A DNA stretch of 64,000 bases from Apoda limacodes (taxonomy: Eukaryota; Arthropoda; Insecta; Lepidoptera; Limacodidae), in NCBI GenBank assembly GCA_946406115.1, contig OX291545.1, positions 15,638,001 through 15,702,000 of the forward strand, in the 5' to 3' direction. Made by a program: the position numbers and the translations under genes. The first letter of the stretch is position 1. Every line of letters begins with the position of its first letter. This document shows positions 1-9,963 of the stretch, one piece after another. Below the pieces are notes generated by a model. The model did no database searches. It was not told the DNA's origin and saw nothing but the letters and a program-made list of their open reading frames with translations.

Positions 1-1
1 T

Positions 2-790
2 AAATCTCCTCCCTTACTTGACAATTATCAACCTCACGTAACCACAAACTATATTAATCAAAATGATGGAGTCTGTGTTTATATTAAGAATGACTTAACA
101 TCTTCTGTAGAAGAACCTATTTTTGATGATGCTAGTTGCCTGGTAGTTAGGATAGGAAATCATACAGCAATAGTAACAATTTATAGATCCCCATCATTCC
201 ACAATATTCCTAAATTTTTAAGTTCACTTAACAAAGTACTTAAATCAATATCAAGCTTTAATACAATAATCATTACTGGTGACATAAACATAGACATTAA
301 ACAACATAATAACGACATTCACTCCGACTCTTATCTAAATTTTATGGCTGAAAATGGCTTTTTGCCAACACATACTTTTCCAACTAGGGTGAACAACTGC
401 CTCGATCATTTTTTTATGAAGTCACAAAAGAAATCCAAAACATTTATCATAGACACCGTGCTGACAGATCATCTTCCAATATTTCTTTGCCTTATGACTA
501 AACCAACATATATTAAATCAAATTTTTTACACAAAAAAATAGACTATCCAGGAGTCCTTGCTAAACTTGCTGAAGCAGACTTCTCTGACATATATAATAC
601 ACATGATCCTAACGCAGCAGCAGCCAACCTTGTTGATATATTGTCTGATGCAATAACCTCCAACTCACAGACTGTAACTCTATCTCGGCGCAATAAAACT
701 ACTAAACCCTGGATTACCCCAGGACTTCTCAAATGTATAAAACACAGAGATAAGCTTCATTCTAGTCTTAAAAAATCACCAAACAATGAT
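2..790 (+). CDS. Non-LTR retrotransposon ORF2, endonuclease half (partial at window edge)
   Basis: This reading frame is open from base 2 to the insertion point near 790, so its real start lies outside the window. It encodes the C-terminal part of an apurinic-like (EEP) endonuclease, which nicks target DNA for target-primed reverse transcription. Visible landmarks are VTIYRSPS near base 180, the metal-site motif IITGDINID near 270-300, a TFPTRVNNCLDHFF block near 375-415, and the catalytic TDHLPI motif near 465-480 (SDHLPI in most relatives). After the endonuclease comes the usual linker (KPWITPGLLKCIKHRDKLH). The same frame resumes at 3358 with the reverse transcriptase. The absence of stops suggests a young element. 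The Jockey group is my best guess for the clade. Confidence 0.85.
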
Positions 791-866
791 ATTTTTTTTT
801 TTTTTTTTTTTTTTTTTATACCACTAAGGTGGCAAACAAGCTTACGGCCCGCCTGATGGTAAGCGG

Positions 867-2336
867 TCACCGTAGCCTATGGACGCTTGCAACACCAGGG
901 GTATCACTTGCGCGTTGCCGACCCTTCAGAAATCTAATAACTTCTTTCTTGAAGAACTCCATACTGTAGTCCTTGCAGAAAACCTTGGCAGGGAGCTCAT
1001 TCCACAACTTAAGCGTTCGCGGGAGGAAGTTTCTCTGAAACCGCACTGTACGCGACCATTTAGGTTCTAAAGTGTGAGAATGAATTCCCTGCCGATGGCG
1101 AGCGGTGCGATGGTAGAAAGTAGCCGTGGGCATCATTTCGAACAATTCCTCAGAACACAACCCATTGTACAAGCGGTAGAACACACACAGTGAGGCAAAG
1201 TCTCTCCTCAGACTTAAGGGCTCGATACCGCAAGTGAGTTTGGGATCGTCGACAATTCTCACAGCCCGTCGTTGAACCGAGTCAAAAGGGTCAAGCTGGT
1301 ATCCGGGTGCACCTGCCCAGAGATGGCAGCAGTACTCCATATGGGGCCGAACTTGCGACTTGTAAAGTAACAACCTTTGCCCCGACGTGAAGTACTGCTT
1401 CGCTCTGTTGAGTACACCAAGTTTTTTGGACGCCAGCTTTACCTTATCTTGTAAATGATCTCGGAACTGAACATCGCTGGAGATGTCGACACCAAGGATC
1501 CCAATGCTCTTGGAGATGGAGAGGGGAGTGTTCTGGAATTGTGGGACCACAGTGAATGGAGTTTTCTTAGCGGTGAACGCGCACACTTGTGTCTTTGTAG
1601 GGTTGAATCGGACCAAGTTTACCCGTCCCCAGTCAGAGACCTGGGACAGTGTGGTCTCGATTTGAGACACAAGTTCTCCGCGGTTTTCCTCCACAACGGA
1701 ACGAGGGATGTTTGCACGACCCGTGTAAAAAGTGTCTCCAGTACTGTCATCTGCATAGCAATGTATGTTGTTGATGTCCAACATGTCATTGATATGCAGT
1801 AGAAACAGCGTAGGAGACAGCACAGAGCCTTGCGGGACACCAGTATTAATGTCCATGCTATCAGAGCAACTACCGTCAACTACAGTTCGTATGCGTCTGC
1901 CGGACAAAAAGCTAGCCACCCATTTGCACAAACCCTCGGGCACTCCGTAAGATGGCAACTTCGATAGAAGACCGCGGTGCCAGACCCGATCGAACGCCTT
2001 CGCTATGTCCAGGCTACATGCCAATGCCTCCCCCTGACTCTCAATGGCTAGTGCCCATCGGTGTGTGAGATACACTAGAAGGTCACCAGTCGAGCGACCG
2101 TGGCGAAAGCCATATTGACGGTCACTGACCAGATCGTGTACTTCTAGGTATCTTAGAAGCTGTGTGTTGATCACACGCTCCATCACCTTAGAGAGGAGAG
2201 AGGTAATAGCGATAGGCCTGTAATTCGATGGATCTGATCTATCGCCCTTTTTGGGCACCGGGTGCACATTCGCAGTCTTCCATGTAGACGGAAATTGCCT
2301 AGTGTGGTAGGAAAGCGCGAAGAGGCGCGTGAGTAC
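867..2336 (-). CDS. CR1-like reverse transcriptase, C-terminal two thirds
   Basis: An uninterrupted frame for the RNA-directed DNA polymerase of the CR1-like element; a methionine lies at 2265-2267, but the frame runs upstream to the inner insertion. Numbering from that methionine: the NYRPIA motif at residues 15-20, motif A SLDIAKAFD at 85-93 (Asp87, Asp93), GVPQGSVLSP at 143-152, and the catalytic YADD box at 171-174. The thumb region follows, and then the family's C-terminal block (VQRRAVRIV, LWNELPAKVF, ending GVASVHRLR). The frame is open for over 460 codons, so inactivation is recent and due mainly to 5' truncation and the nested insertion. The endonuclease domain and ORF1 are absent. 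Confidence 0.88.
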   Translation of the reverse strand, partial: VLTRLFALSYHTRQFPSTWKTANVHPVPKKGDRSDPSNYRPIAITSLLSKVMERVINTQLLRYLEVHDLVSDRQYGFRHGRSTGDLLVYLTHRWALAIESQGEALACSLDIAKAFDRVWHRGLLSKLPSYGVPEGLCKWVASFLSGRRIRTVVDGSCSDSMDINTGVPQGSVLSPTLFLLHINDMLDINNIHCYADDSTGDTFYTGRANIPRSVVEENRGELVSQIETTLSQVSDWGRVNLVRFNPTKTQVCAFTAKKTPFTVVPQFQNTPLSISKSIGILGVDISSDVQFRDHLQDKVKLASKKLGVLNRAKQYFTSGQRLLLYKSQVRPHMEYCCHLWAGAPGYQLDPFDSVQRRAVRIVDDPKLTCGIEPLSLRRDFASLCVFYRLYNGLCSEELFEMMPTATFYHRTARHRQGIHSHTLEPKWSRTVRFQRNFLPRTLKLWNELPAKVFCKDYSMEFFKKEVIRFLKGRQRASDTPGVASVHRLR

Positions 2337-2341
2337 AGGAC

Positions 2342-3250
2342 ATAACTAAACAAACAAACAAACAAACAAAATTTTTTATTTAGCAAACACACACATACAA
2401 ATATTAAAACAAAAAAATAAAAAAAAAAAATTATGTACCAAAAAAGAGTGCATGAGCTAAATGGGCCTCCCCCTCAGCATGATATGTACCCGTGTAGGTA
2501 CAATACTGATTTTCAGTGGGAGCCCTTACTGCATCACTTCACGGACATTAGTGAATGACAAAACAATAGCACCTATAAATATTTAATTACTATACTATCC
2601 TATATATATTTAAATTGCCTACCTAAATAAAAAAATAACAAAAATAAAATATTTACAAAATCACTAATTTAAAGAGAAAGAGAAGAGAAGAAAACGATAA
2701 AGGCAAAAGAGGTTGTACACACTTAGACTTTTGCCTCTTTAAAGGAGCCTATATTAAAATAGACAAAAAAAATAAAAAAAAAATAATAAAAATAATTATA
2801 TATTATCTATGATACAAATGGTGGTTAATGGTTATATCCTTCAACTTGTTGATTTTGTGATATATCCTTAACATGCTGATTACCAACAGGTGATAATAAT
2901 TTAAGTGATAACATATATCATCGTAACATATATTCTATGCAAATGGGCATAATTATTAGAAACTGAGTGAAAATATAGGTAAGTGTTGGATTGAACTGCT
3001 AATCTTTTAGATTTATTAGTTTCTTAATATCATATAATTTAAAAGCTACAATACAATACTCTATCTCTACTCTATGTACTAATATTTGTTTTGAATGACA
3101 TAGGATAACAAAGAAAAAGAAAAATAGTACCTAAAAAGACTGATTATTTAGCAGATAAAGTTTCATTTTCTTGATAAATGTTGTTTTGGTTTTTAAGGAG
3201 CGAAATGGCGGTGGTAAATCATTCCAACATTTGCTTGCAGCGAATTTGAA
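2342..3250 (-). mobile_element. Third-level, 5'-truncated non-LTR element with (GTTT)n tail
   Basis: This 909-bp block interrupts the CR1 reading frame. On the minus strand it starts with about 40 codons of an RT C-terminus (3131-3250: CWNDLPPPFRSLKTKTTF ... LYLLNNQSF, stop at 3131-3133). A long AT-rich 3' UTR follows, and it ends in a (GTTT)n microsatellite tail (AAAC repeats on the plus strand at 2349-2372). AGGAC occurs at both borders (2337-2341 and 3251-3255) and may be a 5-bp target-site duplication. The CR1 frame is not restored exactly on removal; about five bases appear lost. A similar RT C-terminus occurs at 27752-27920. Confidence 0.7.
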
Positions 3251-3255
3251 AGGAC

Positions 3256-3359
3256 TCAGGAGCACACTGCTTAAGCACCACTGCTGGTATACCGTCTGGC
3301 CCACTCGACTTATGAACGTCTAGAGAAAGCAACGCCCGCCTGACCTCCCGCTGCGTTAT
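3256..3359 (-). CDS. CR1-like reverse transcriptase, N-terminal segment (split off by insertion)
   Basis: This short open segment is the upstream continuation of the RT at 867-2336, separated from it by the 2342-3250 insertion. It reads ITQREVRRALLSLDVHKSSG then PDGIPAVVLKQCAPE, the characteristic region just before the fingers domain in CR1/Jockey RTs (the K-SSGPDGIP motif). The element is truncated at the right border, where the outer element's frame resumes. There is no independent function; it marks the 5' limit of this copy. Confidence 0.75.
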
Positions 3360-5274
3360 ACTAAAAGTCACTTACCTACGATACAGAAACTACTGCAATA
3401 AATTACTAAGAATGACCAAAATAAATTATGAGAAATCCGAATTAAGTAAACATGCCAACGATCCTAAGAAAACCTGGCAAGTGATTAGGAAAATCTCAAA
3501 TACAAATAAGACTAAAACTCCAGTAACAGAACTCCTAAAAATTAACCCTAGCAGTGTTACCTCATCAATAAACTCTGTGAACTCCTATTTTGCAAATGTA
3601 GGGAAATCGATGGCCTTAAAAATTTTAGAATCGACTAGCAACGCTAATATCCACTCCAATATTACAGAACAACATCACTCAAAATCTTTTGTATTATTAA
3701 ACACGACGGAAGATGAAGTCAAGAAAACCATTCTTGGGCTCAAAAATGACTCTGCCACGGGTTTCGACGCCATTCCTTCACGTATACTTAAGATGGCCCA
3801 CATGCAAATCGTTCCTCCTTTGACGTACATTTGTAACTTGTGCTTTGAAAAGGGAGTTTTTCCTAATATTTTCAAACGCTCTTTAATACACCCTGTGTTC
3901 AAAAGTGGGAACAGAGACAGTGTCAATAACTATAGACCGATCTCAGTCCTCTCAGCTTTATCTAAAGTTCTAGAGAAACTAATGAATATAAGACTTATAT
4001 CATTTTTAGAAAACGAAACCATTCTCTCAGATGCTCAATTCGGATTTAGGGCTGGAAGGTCTACAGAACAGGCCGTTACAACCCTTACGGAATATATAGT
4101 TAACAATATTGATAAAAAGCGTAAATGTGTTGGTTTGTTTCTGGATTTGGCAAAGGCTTTCGACAGTGTCTCTATTCCCAAATTGATTCATAAAATGGAA
4201 AATGTTGGAATTCGAGGAAATTCTCTCTTATTATTTAAATCCTATTTGACTGACAGAACTCAAAAAGTCTGTATTAATAATAACTATAGTGCTTACGAAC
4301 CTGTTTCGTACGGAGTGCCACAAGGCAGCGTTCTCGGCCCCAGTCTCTTCCTGATTTACATCAACGAGCTGTGCAACTACAAGCCTTATAATGGTAAAAT
4401 ATTTACATTCGCTGATGACACTGCGATAGTATTTCATGGAGAGACCTGGGCAGATGCCCAAAACAATGCTGAATCAGGTTTGAGAGAGGTCATACTCTGG
4501 TTAAATGTCAACCTGCTAACATTAAACGTCCAAAAAACAAAATTCATTACGTTCTCAATAAAAAAAAATACTCAACCAGACGCCAGATTCTCTCTCCTTG
4601 CCCATACCTGCCATACTAACCTTATATGCTCTAGCTCCTGCACAGCGATCGACCGCGTAGATAGTATTAAATATCTAGGAATTTACCTTGACAATCACCT
4701 GAACTGGTCAGTTCAAATAGACTATCTAACATCTCGACTGAGAAAACTCACTTACTTATTCAAAACCCTACGATGCACACTAGATGTACAACTTTTAAAA
4801 TCTGTTTATTACGCTCTCGCTCAATCTGTTACCACATATTGCATTCGTGCTTGGGGAGGCGCCTGTAAAACTATGCTTACTAAAGTAGAAAGGGCACAGA
4901 GATCTATTCTCAAAGTCATGTACCATAAACCATTTAGGTTTTCTACTCATGATCTATTTAAGTTAAGCCTGGTATTATCAGTCCGGCAATTATTTATTCT
5001 AAATACAACTCTTAAATTCCACAGGAATTTCACATTCTATCCTGCTATAAATAATTCAAAAAGAAAAACAGATAACTTATGTAATCCTGCAGCCTATAGT
5101 ACAACCTTTTGCACCTATCACTCAGGATTTTTAGCTCCCTTTTTGTACAATAAAATCAATAAAATCCTAAATTTGTATCCTAAAACTTATCGCAAATGTA
5201 AAATTATCCTCAAAGCTTGGTTGTCCTTTCTAGACTACACTGAAACCGAACATATTCTTCTTATTGCTAAATAA
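3358..5274 (+). CDS. Non-LTR retrotransposon ORF2, reverse transcriptase half
   Basis: Continuation of the frame that begins at base 2; removing the CR1 insertion joins the codons for ...PNND and ILKVTYLRYRNYCNKLLR with no frame change. Numbering from the methionine at 3412, the 620-residue stretch shows KNDSATGFDAIPSRILK, then the NYRPIS motif at residue 173, FGFRAGRST, motif A FLDLAKAFD (catalytic Asp245), YGVPQGSVLGP at 300-310, and the FADD catalytic box at 333-336 followed by LWLNVNLLTLNVQKTKF. A thumb and C-terminal domain follow up to the stop at 5272-5274. It would copy the element's RNA at a nicked chromosomal target. The whole stretch is open, so only the insertion breaks ORF2. The combination fits Jockey-type elements; the clade is not certain. 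Confidence 0.87.
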   Translation: MLKVTYLRYRNYCNKLLRMTKINYEKSELSKHANDPKKTWQVIRKISNTNKTKTPVTELLKINPSSVTSSINSVNSYFANVGKSMALKILESTSNANIHSNITEQHHSKSFVLLNTTEDEVKKTILGLKNDSATGFDAIPSRILKMAHMQIVPPLTYICNLCFEKGVFPNIFKRSLIHPVFKSGNRDSVNNYRPISVLSALSKVLEKLMNIRLISFLENETILSDAQFGFRAGRSTEQAVTTLTEYIVNNIDKKRKCVGLFLDLAKAFDSVSIPKLIHKMENVGIRGNSLLLFKSYLTDRTQKVCINNNYSAYEPVSYGVPQGSVLGPSLFLIYINELCNYKPYNGKIFTFADDTAIVFHGETWADAQNNAESGLREVILWLNVNLLTLNVQKTKFITFSIKKNTQPDARFSLLAHTCHTNLICSSSCTAIDRVDSIKYLGIYLDNHLNWSVQIDYLTSRLRKLTYLFKTLRCTLDVQLLKSVYYALAQSVTTYCIRAWGGACKTMLTKVERAQRSILKVMYHKPFRFSTHDLFKLSLVLSVRQLFILNTTLKFHRNFTFYPAINNSKRKTDNLCNPAAYSTTFCTYHSGFLAPFLYNKINKILNLYPKTYRKCKIILKAWLSFLDYTETEHILLIAK

Positions 5275-5852
5275 TAAAAAAAAAAAAAAAAAAAAAATTT
5301 AGAAAATCATCTTTATATTGTTCTTCTTATATCTTAATATATAATTATGTGTATATTTAAATATTCTATTAAATACATATTTACATGTTATTTACATATA
5401 TCTATACATATGTGTCATATATAATTACAATAACGCATGTCACATTCACTTACTTACAGGCACACCTTCACACATACAATTAACTAATAGTCACACACAC
5501 GCAGACCCACACACACACACATTGTTAAACTGCCTTTGTTTTCTTAGTATAATTATAAGTTATTATTGTTCATATTACCTTAGTTCAAATTACGAACTTA
5601 ATATGTATCTCTTATCTTAAGATTCTGTAAAATCTTAACTAAATAATACCTACCCGCTGTAATGCCTAATCTAGAACAGGCGATCTTGTCGACGTAAGAC
5701 AATTGGTTCCATAATACAAGCCCAGCTTAGTTTGGCATCCAATTGTCTCTCAAGCATAACATGTACTACTTGCCCTTGTTAAAACATCTCGTTATACCTA
5801 ATGCTTGTGAGAGAAATAAACAATTATTATAAACAATTATTATTATTATTTT
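5275..5852 (+). mobile_element. 3' UTR and tail of the outer non-LTR element
   Basis: Downstream of the RT stop is an internal A run (about 5276-5296), AT-rich sequence with a (CA)n-rich patch at 5490-5520, and then a less AT-rich terminal block. The block contains a near-palindromic pair, GACAATTGGTTCCATAA and CATCCAATTGTC (about 5696-5745). The element appears to end in short tandem units (AACAATTATTAT then ATT repeats, 5816-5852), a simple-sequence tail rather than pure poly(A). The exact terminus is inferred. Confidence 0.55.
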
Positions 5853-7199
5853 CTATGAATAAGAATTGGACAGACCCTAGACCAACTAATGTCACCTTAA
5901 ACAAATCCATGTTTAATATGTTCGGTCAAAGTTTAACTTATGTCGTATCCCGGTTCAGTCATTGTTTCCTTAAGGTTAGGTACCGTAAATCATTTCCTTC
6001 CTTTTTTATATCAAAAGAAGAAAGCAATACTAAAGTATATTTTTTTTTATTATCATTGTTTGGCAAACCTTAATTGTTACCTATTAAAAATAGATAAAGA
6101 AGTGCAACATCAAATCAAACGATTCTTATTCTATTCGTCTCCACAATTAGTGATTTATTTATTAATAATACGAACTTTCCAAAAGAAAGGAGTAATCTGT
6201 ATCCCGACAACTTATCACTACTTATTTTGACGAAAACTAATCCGGACCAATTTATGCTAACAGTTTAGATCGATAAGTATTGAATAGGTATCTCATAACC
6301 TACTAGACACACCAAAATTAAAATTTCTACTTTATCATTTAAATCCTGATCCGGATTAGAACTCATAAAATTTAAACAACCTCTTTAACTTTCTTGGAGT
6401 AGGGTGGAGCTGAGCTAGTAAGACCTAAAAGTAAACCAGCTCTACTCACACCCTAGTACTCGAGCTTCGCCGTCACACGAAGACCTGCTCTTCCTTCTAC
6501 CCATTCCTATTCTAATACTGATTTAAAATGGAGAGATCTTACTTTAACCGCGACAACCCTAGGTCTGTTGACGAAGCGTTATCATCAAAGGGTTGTGACC
6601 TAACAGTCCCATTAACTACTTTCGAAAGAAACACTTACCTAATACATATTTGTCATAAAAAACCCGTACAGTAGGTTACAATTCTATAAAGGGAAATCTT
6701 TACTCAATCTGTAAGGTACTAAATTTAGTGCCCTTGCCAATCAAAATCACTAATTAAATCGTACAAAAAGGTAATTCACAGTTATCACTGTTAGGTAAAA
6801 TTCGAGAATAATAATTAGACCCGGCGCTATGTTCTTAAAATCGTCAACCAAGGCATGTATTTTGTTTGTATTTTATTATGCATATTAAATTTAATGATTA
6901 TATAACATTCTTAAAATGCGATAGTAGAACTCTAGATATCCTATGTACGGTTTGCCACAGCATCAGTGTGTAATTTGTGTACCTAAACCGTTAGCACATA
7001 ACCTGTCTCTTATCTCTAGTTTAGGTAATTTTATAATTTTTCACATGCAAAACATATTTTGGGAACACATAACAAAAGCATCATTATTATCAATAATTTA
7101 CCTACCCAACAATAATTCATATAGAAACTCTTCAAATGAATTTCTAGATAAATAGCTGTATTCTCTGAGAAATAAAAATTAATCTACTAACTCAGGAAA
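5853..7199. other. Unassigned AT-rich DNA
   Basis: No protein motif, RNA gene or recognised repeat was seen on either strand. Small open frames at 5801-6230 and 6943-7155 have no recognisable motif and look like chance. Confidence 0.5.
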
Positions 7200-7204
7200 A
7201 TTAT

Positions 7205-7700
7205 CGATGGGCGGGAAGACGCCGACAGCGACGAGACACCAAAAATCTGTCACACGGGTACACGTTCGATGTTAATTCAATGTAAATGACCACTTAAAGT
7301 TTTATTATTTATTCACATTTTCACTTTGTAATTGCAAACACTATTTACTAAGAAAAACGCGGAAAGCACAGTCTTTTACCGATATTTGTCAAAACTCTTT
7401 TTAAGAATGCGGGAGGTGGGACGCTTCCCGTATTAATCGACTCAAAAAAGGCGGGAAACACTCCATTATGCAAAATCGCGCGCGTCACTCACGAATTTTG
7501 AATTTCGAATGGGAGAGAGAGGACTCTGTCACGACAGTCTCTAGCGCCGTGGCGCCAAAATCAAGCGAGCGAACGATTTCTTTTTTTTCTTTATCTCTTT
7601 TACACGCACTAATTAGGAGATATCCCTATTTCCCGTATTTTTTCATTTCGTCTTCAAAGAGGTTTTGAGACGTCATCGCATGACCTTGTCACGTGACGGT
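7205..7700. promoter_or_regulatory. CpG-rich segment with clustered promoter-like motifs
   Basis: This 500-bp stretch is visibly richer in G+C and CpG than its surroundings. It carries two E2F-type sites (GGCGGGAA at 7209-7216, GGCGGGAAA at 7450-7458), a CRE-like GACGTCAT (7669-7676), a nuclear-receptor half-site on the minus strand (TGACCTTG, 7681-7688) and a perfect 10-bp palindrome GTCACGTGAC (7688-7697; E-box/CLEAR type). It could be the promoter of a gene whose exons lie elsewhere. No TATA box or coding exon was found beside it. Motif matches this short can occur by chance; their density within 30 bp at 7669-7697 is what stands out. Confidence 0.35.
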
Positions 7701-8191
7701 CATTCGATTTGGGCACACAGTTTTATTATTATTTTTACACCTCGAGTCGTACTGTTTTAAGCTACTTTACCATTCATCGAAACAAAATCTACGATAGACA
7801 TATATCTAATACAGCGCTGTCTTATCTTATACCGCGCAATTATTTCGAACCCCAATTTATGTTTATCTATTTATTAAGTTTGACTATCTTATTTTTGTAT
7901 ATCCAACAGATAATTAGACCTATAACTACTTCTCTATAAATACATTAGGTATTCAATTAAATCCCACATTATGGTACGCTATATGGGTAGCTACATAATT
8001 TTGTTTTAGGTTAGACTGGAGTACACTACAAGCTGTTTGTATCTTGGATCTTTATTTTGTTACAAGAATAAATCCCAATTATCAGCTTTTACCACACATA
8101 AAAGAAAAATTAAACAAAACTTTAGATGATTCAGAGCTCAACGATAGTTATGAATGTGACTAGGATATCAAATTAAGAATCATGGTGAAAA
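7701..8191. other. Unassigned AT-rich DNA
   Basis: Nothing recognisable before the 347-bp tandem array. The open frame at 7709-7939 has no recognised motif and is of unlikely coding composition. Confidence 0.5.
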
Positions 8192-9232
8192 CAGGAAATC
8201 TCCAATCCATATTTCACGATATTTTTCCGAGTGCATTTGATTTAACATACAATAAATTTACTCGATAGAGGCGTTGAAAAATATTTTTTTTTGGCTATGC
8301 CACTGACCTATGCCTGCTGGCTGGAAATACCCAACTAAAATTTTGTTTTAAATATTTGACTTAAATGTAGCTTAAACTGCTAAATAATAAAATTTTGATT
8401 GATTTAAATAGTATTTAAATAACATCTCAGGTACTTTACAAACTACAATATGGGGTTCTTCAAGAAGATAAATAGATTTTTAAAGAGTCAGCAACGCGCG
8501 AATAATGCATCTGGTGTCGCAAGTGTACTAACAAAAAGCAGGAAATCTCCAATCCATATTTCACGATATTTTTGCGAGTGCATTTGATTTAACATACAAT
8601 AAATTTAGTCGATAGTGGCGTTAAAATTTTTTTTTTTTTGGCTACGTCACTGACCTATGCCTTCTGGCTGGAAATACCCAACTAAAATTTTGTTTTAAAT
8701 ATTTGACTTATATGTAGCTTAAACTGCTAAATAATAAAATTTTGATTAATTTAAATAGTATTTAAATAACATCTCAGGTACTTTACAAACTACAATATGG
8801 GGTTCTTCAAGAAGATAAATAGATTTTTAAAGAGTCGGCAACGCGCGAATAATGCATCTGGTGTCGCAAGTGTACTAACAAAAAACAGGAAATCTCCAAT
8901 CCATATTTCACGATATTTTTGCGAGTGCATTTGATTTAACATACAATAAATTTAGTCGATAGTGGCGTTAAATTTTTTTTTTTTTTGGCTATGCCACTGA
9001 CCTATGCCTTCTGGCTGGAAATACCCAACTAAAATTTTGTTTTAAATATTTGACTTATATGTAGCTTAAACTGCTAAATAATAAAATTTTGATTAATTTA
9101 AATAGTATTTAAATAACATCTCAGGTACTTTACAAACTACAATATGGGGTTCTTCAAGAAGATAATTAGATTTTAAAGAGTCGGCAACGCTCGAATAATG
9201 CATCTGGTGTCGCAAGTGTACTAAGACTACAT
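8192..9232 (+). repeat. Tandem triplication of a 347-bp unit containing a CR1 3' ORF fragment
   Basis: Three head-to-tail copies begin with CAGGAAATCTCCAATCC at 8192, 8539 and 8886, giving an exact 347-bp period twice. Copies 2 and 3 are nearly identical; copy 1 differs at more sites. The last 100 bp of each unit (for example 8430-8530) match the end of the CR1-like RT frame: ACTACAATATGGGGTTCTTC ... GCAACGCGCGAATAATGC ... GTCGCAAGTGTACTA. Only the third copy runs on into the rest of the CR1 3' end. The first about 240 bp of the unit are not recognised. This looks like a local amplification inside an old CR1 copy. Confidence 0.85.
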
Positions 9233-9292
9233 TGACCTCTAACCGTCAGGCGGGCCGTAAGCTTATTTGCTACCTTGGTGGTATAAAAAAAA
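9223..9292 (+). mobile_element. CR1-like 3' UTR end
   Basis: GTCAGGCGGGCCGTAAGC, then TTTGCTACCTTGGTGGTAT and an A run, matches the conserved 3' tail of the CR1-like family. It continues directly from the third 347-bp repeat copy and so anchors the array to a degraded CR1 insertion in plus orientation. Confidence 0.75.
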
Positions 9293-9489
9293 TCATATCT
9301 GAGTATTTTGAAACTAGTCCGAGGATCAATGCCCTCAAAATCAAGTATTACCTAAATATACATTTTCCTGACGACATAATTTAACGACACAAAGTAGGTA
9401 ATTTAGCTGAAGATAATGTGCTTAATTTTATTGTATCAAAGTTATTTAGATGTTGACGGCGCATTTACGTGAGTTATATTGTATAACTT

Positions 9490-9689
9490 TTATGAAATAT
9501 GATTACGTAATAACACAACAACATCTCTCTCAATATTAATATTAAGCAGGTTCTTTAAAACTTTTATTTCAAGCTCCTCTAGCATAGCAATCTTCTCCAC
9601 GTTTGTTATTTGGTTGGGTTCCAGTAGCAAAAGCGATTTCATTGTATATATCAATGCTCTATTTAAGGTATCGCCTTTAAATTTCAAGT
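9490..9689 (-). CDS. Candidate terminal exon of an unknown protein
   Basis: A 65-codon open stretch on the minus strand with protein-like composition (leucine-, isoleucine-, lysine- and glutamate-rich, mixed synonymous codons). It reads LKFKGDTLNRALIYTMKSLL, then LEPNQITNVEKIAMLEEL and LNINIERDVVVLLRN before a stop. An AG dinucleotide (9690-9691 on the minus strand) could be a splice acceptor, although the tract before it is not strongly pyrimidine-rich. An AATAAA hexamer lies about 60 bases after the stop (9427-9432 on the minus strand). I do not recognise the family. It could be the last exon of a host gene, a transposon ORF fragment or chance. Confidence 0.3.
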
Positions 9690-9963
9690 CTAAGTTACAT
9701 TACGAGTATGTATTACTTACATTGTAGAATATTATTCTTCTTAGCTACTCAAGAATTTTATATGCTTTCAGATAGATGTAGAGTTACGTATTGGTGTACA
9801 CAATAACATTATATTTTTTAAGTAATTTGGGTTTATTTAGATTAGTTTTCTCTATAGATAATAATTATTGCTATTTAATATAATAAGAAGTTTTTGATTA
9901 TGCTGTAATTTTTTTTCTTCCAGAGCTAAAATTAGATACGAGTCGTTTTATATTGTTGTTTTG

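Larger units (their letters stand above)
792..3360 (-). mobile_element. CR1-like non-LTR retrotransposon inserted in the outer element
   Basis: A 5'-truncated CR1-like retroelement on the minus strand. Its 3' end is on the left: a 26-base T run (A tail on its own strand, 792-817), then a conserved 3' UTR that reads, on its own strand, CCATAGGCTACGGTGACCGC ... GGCGGGCCGTAAGCTTGTTTGCCACCTTAGTGGTAT. The same tail recurs at 9.2, 30.2, 31.2, 34.3, 42.3, 46.3 and 62.7 kb. The 5' truncation point at about 3358 falls in the RT N-terminal region (ITQREVRRALLSLD). No clear target-site duplication is seen: removing 791-3357 rejoins the outer ORF in frame. A third element interrupts it at 2342-3250. Confidence 0.85.
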
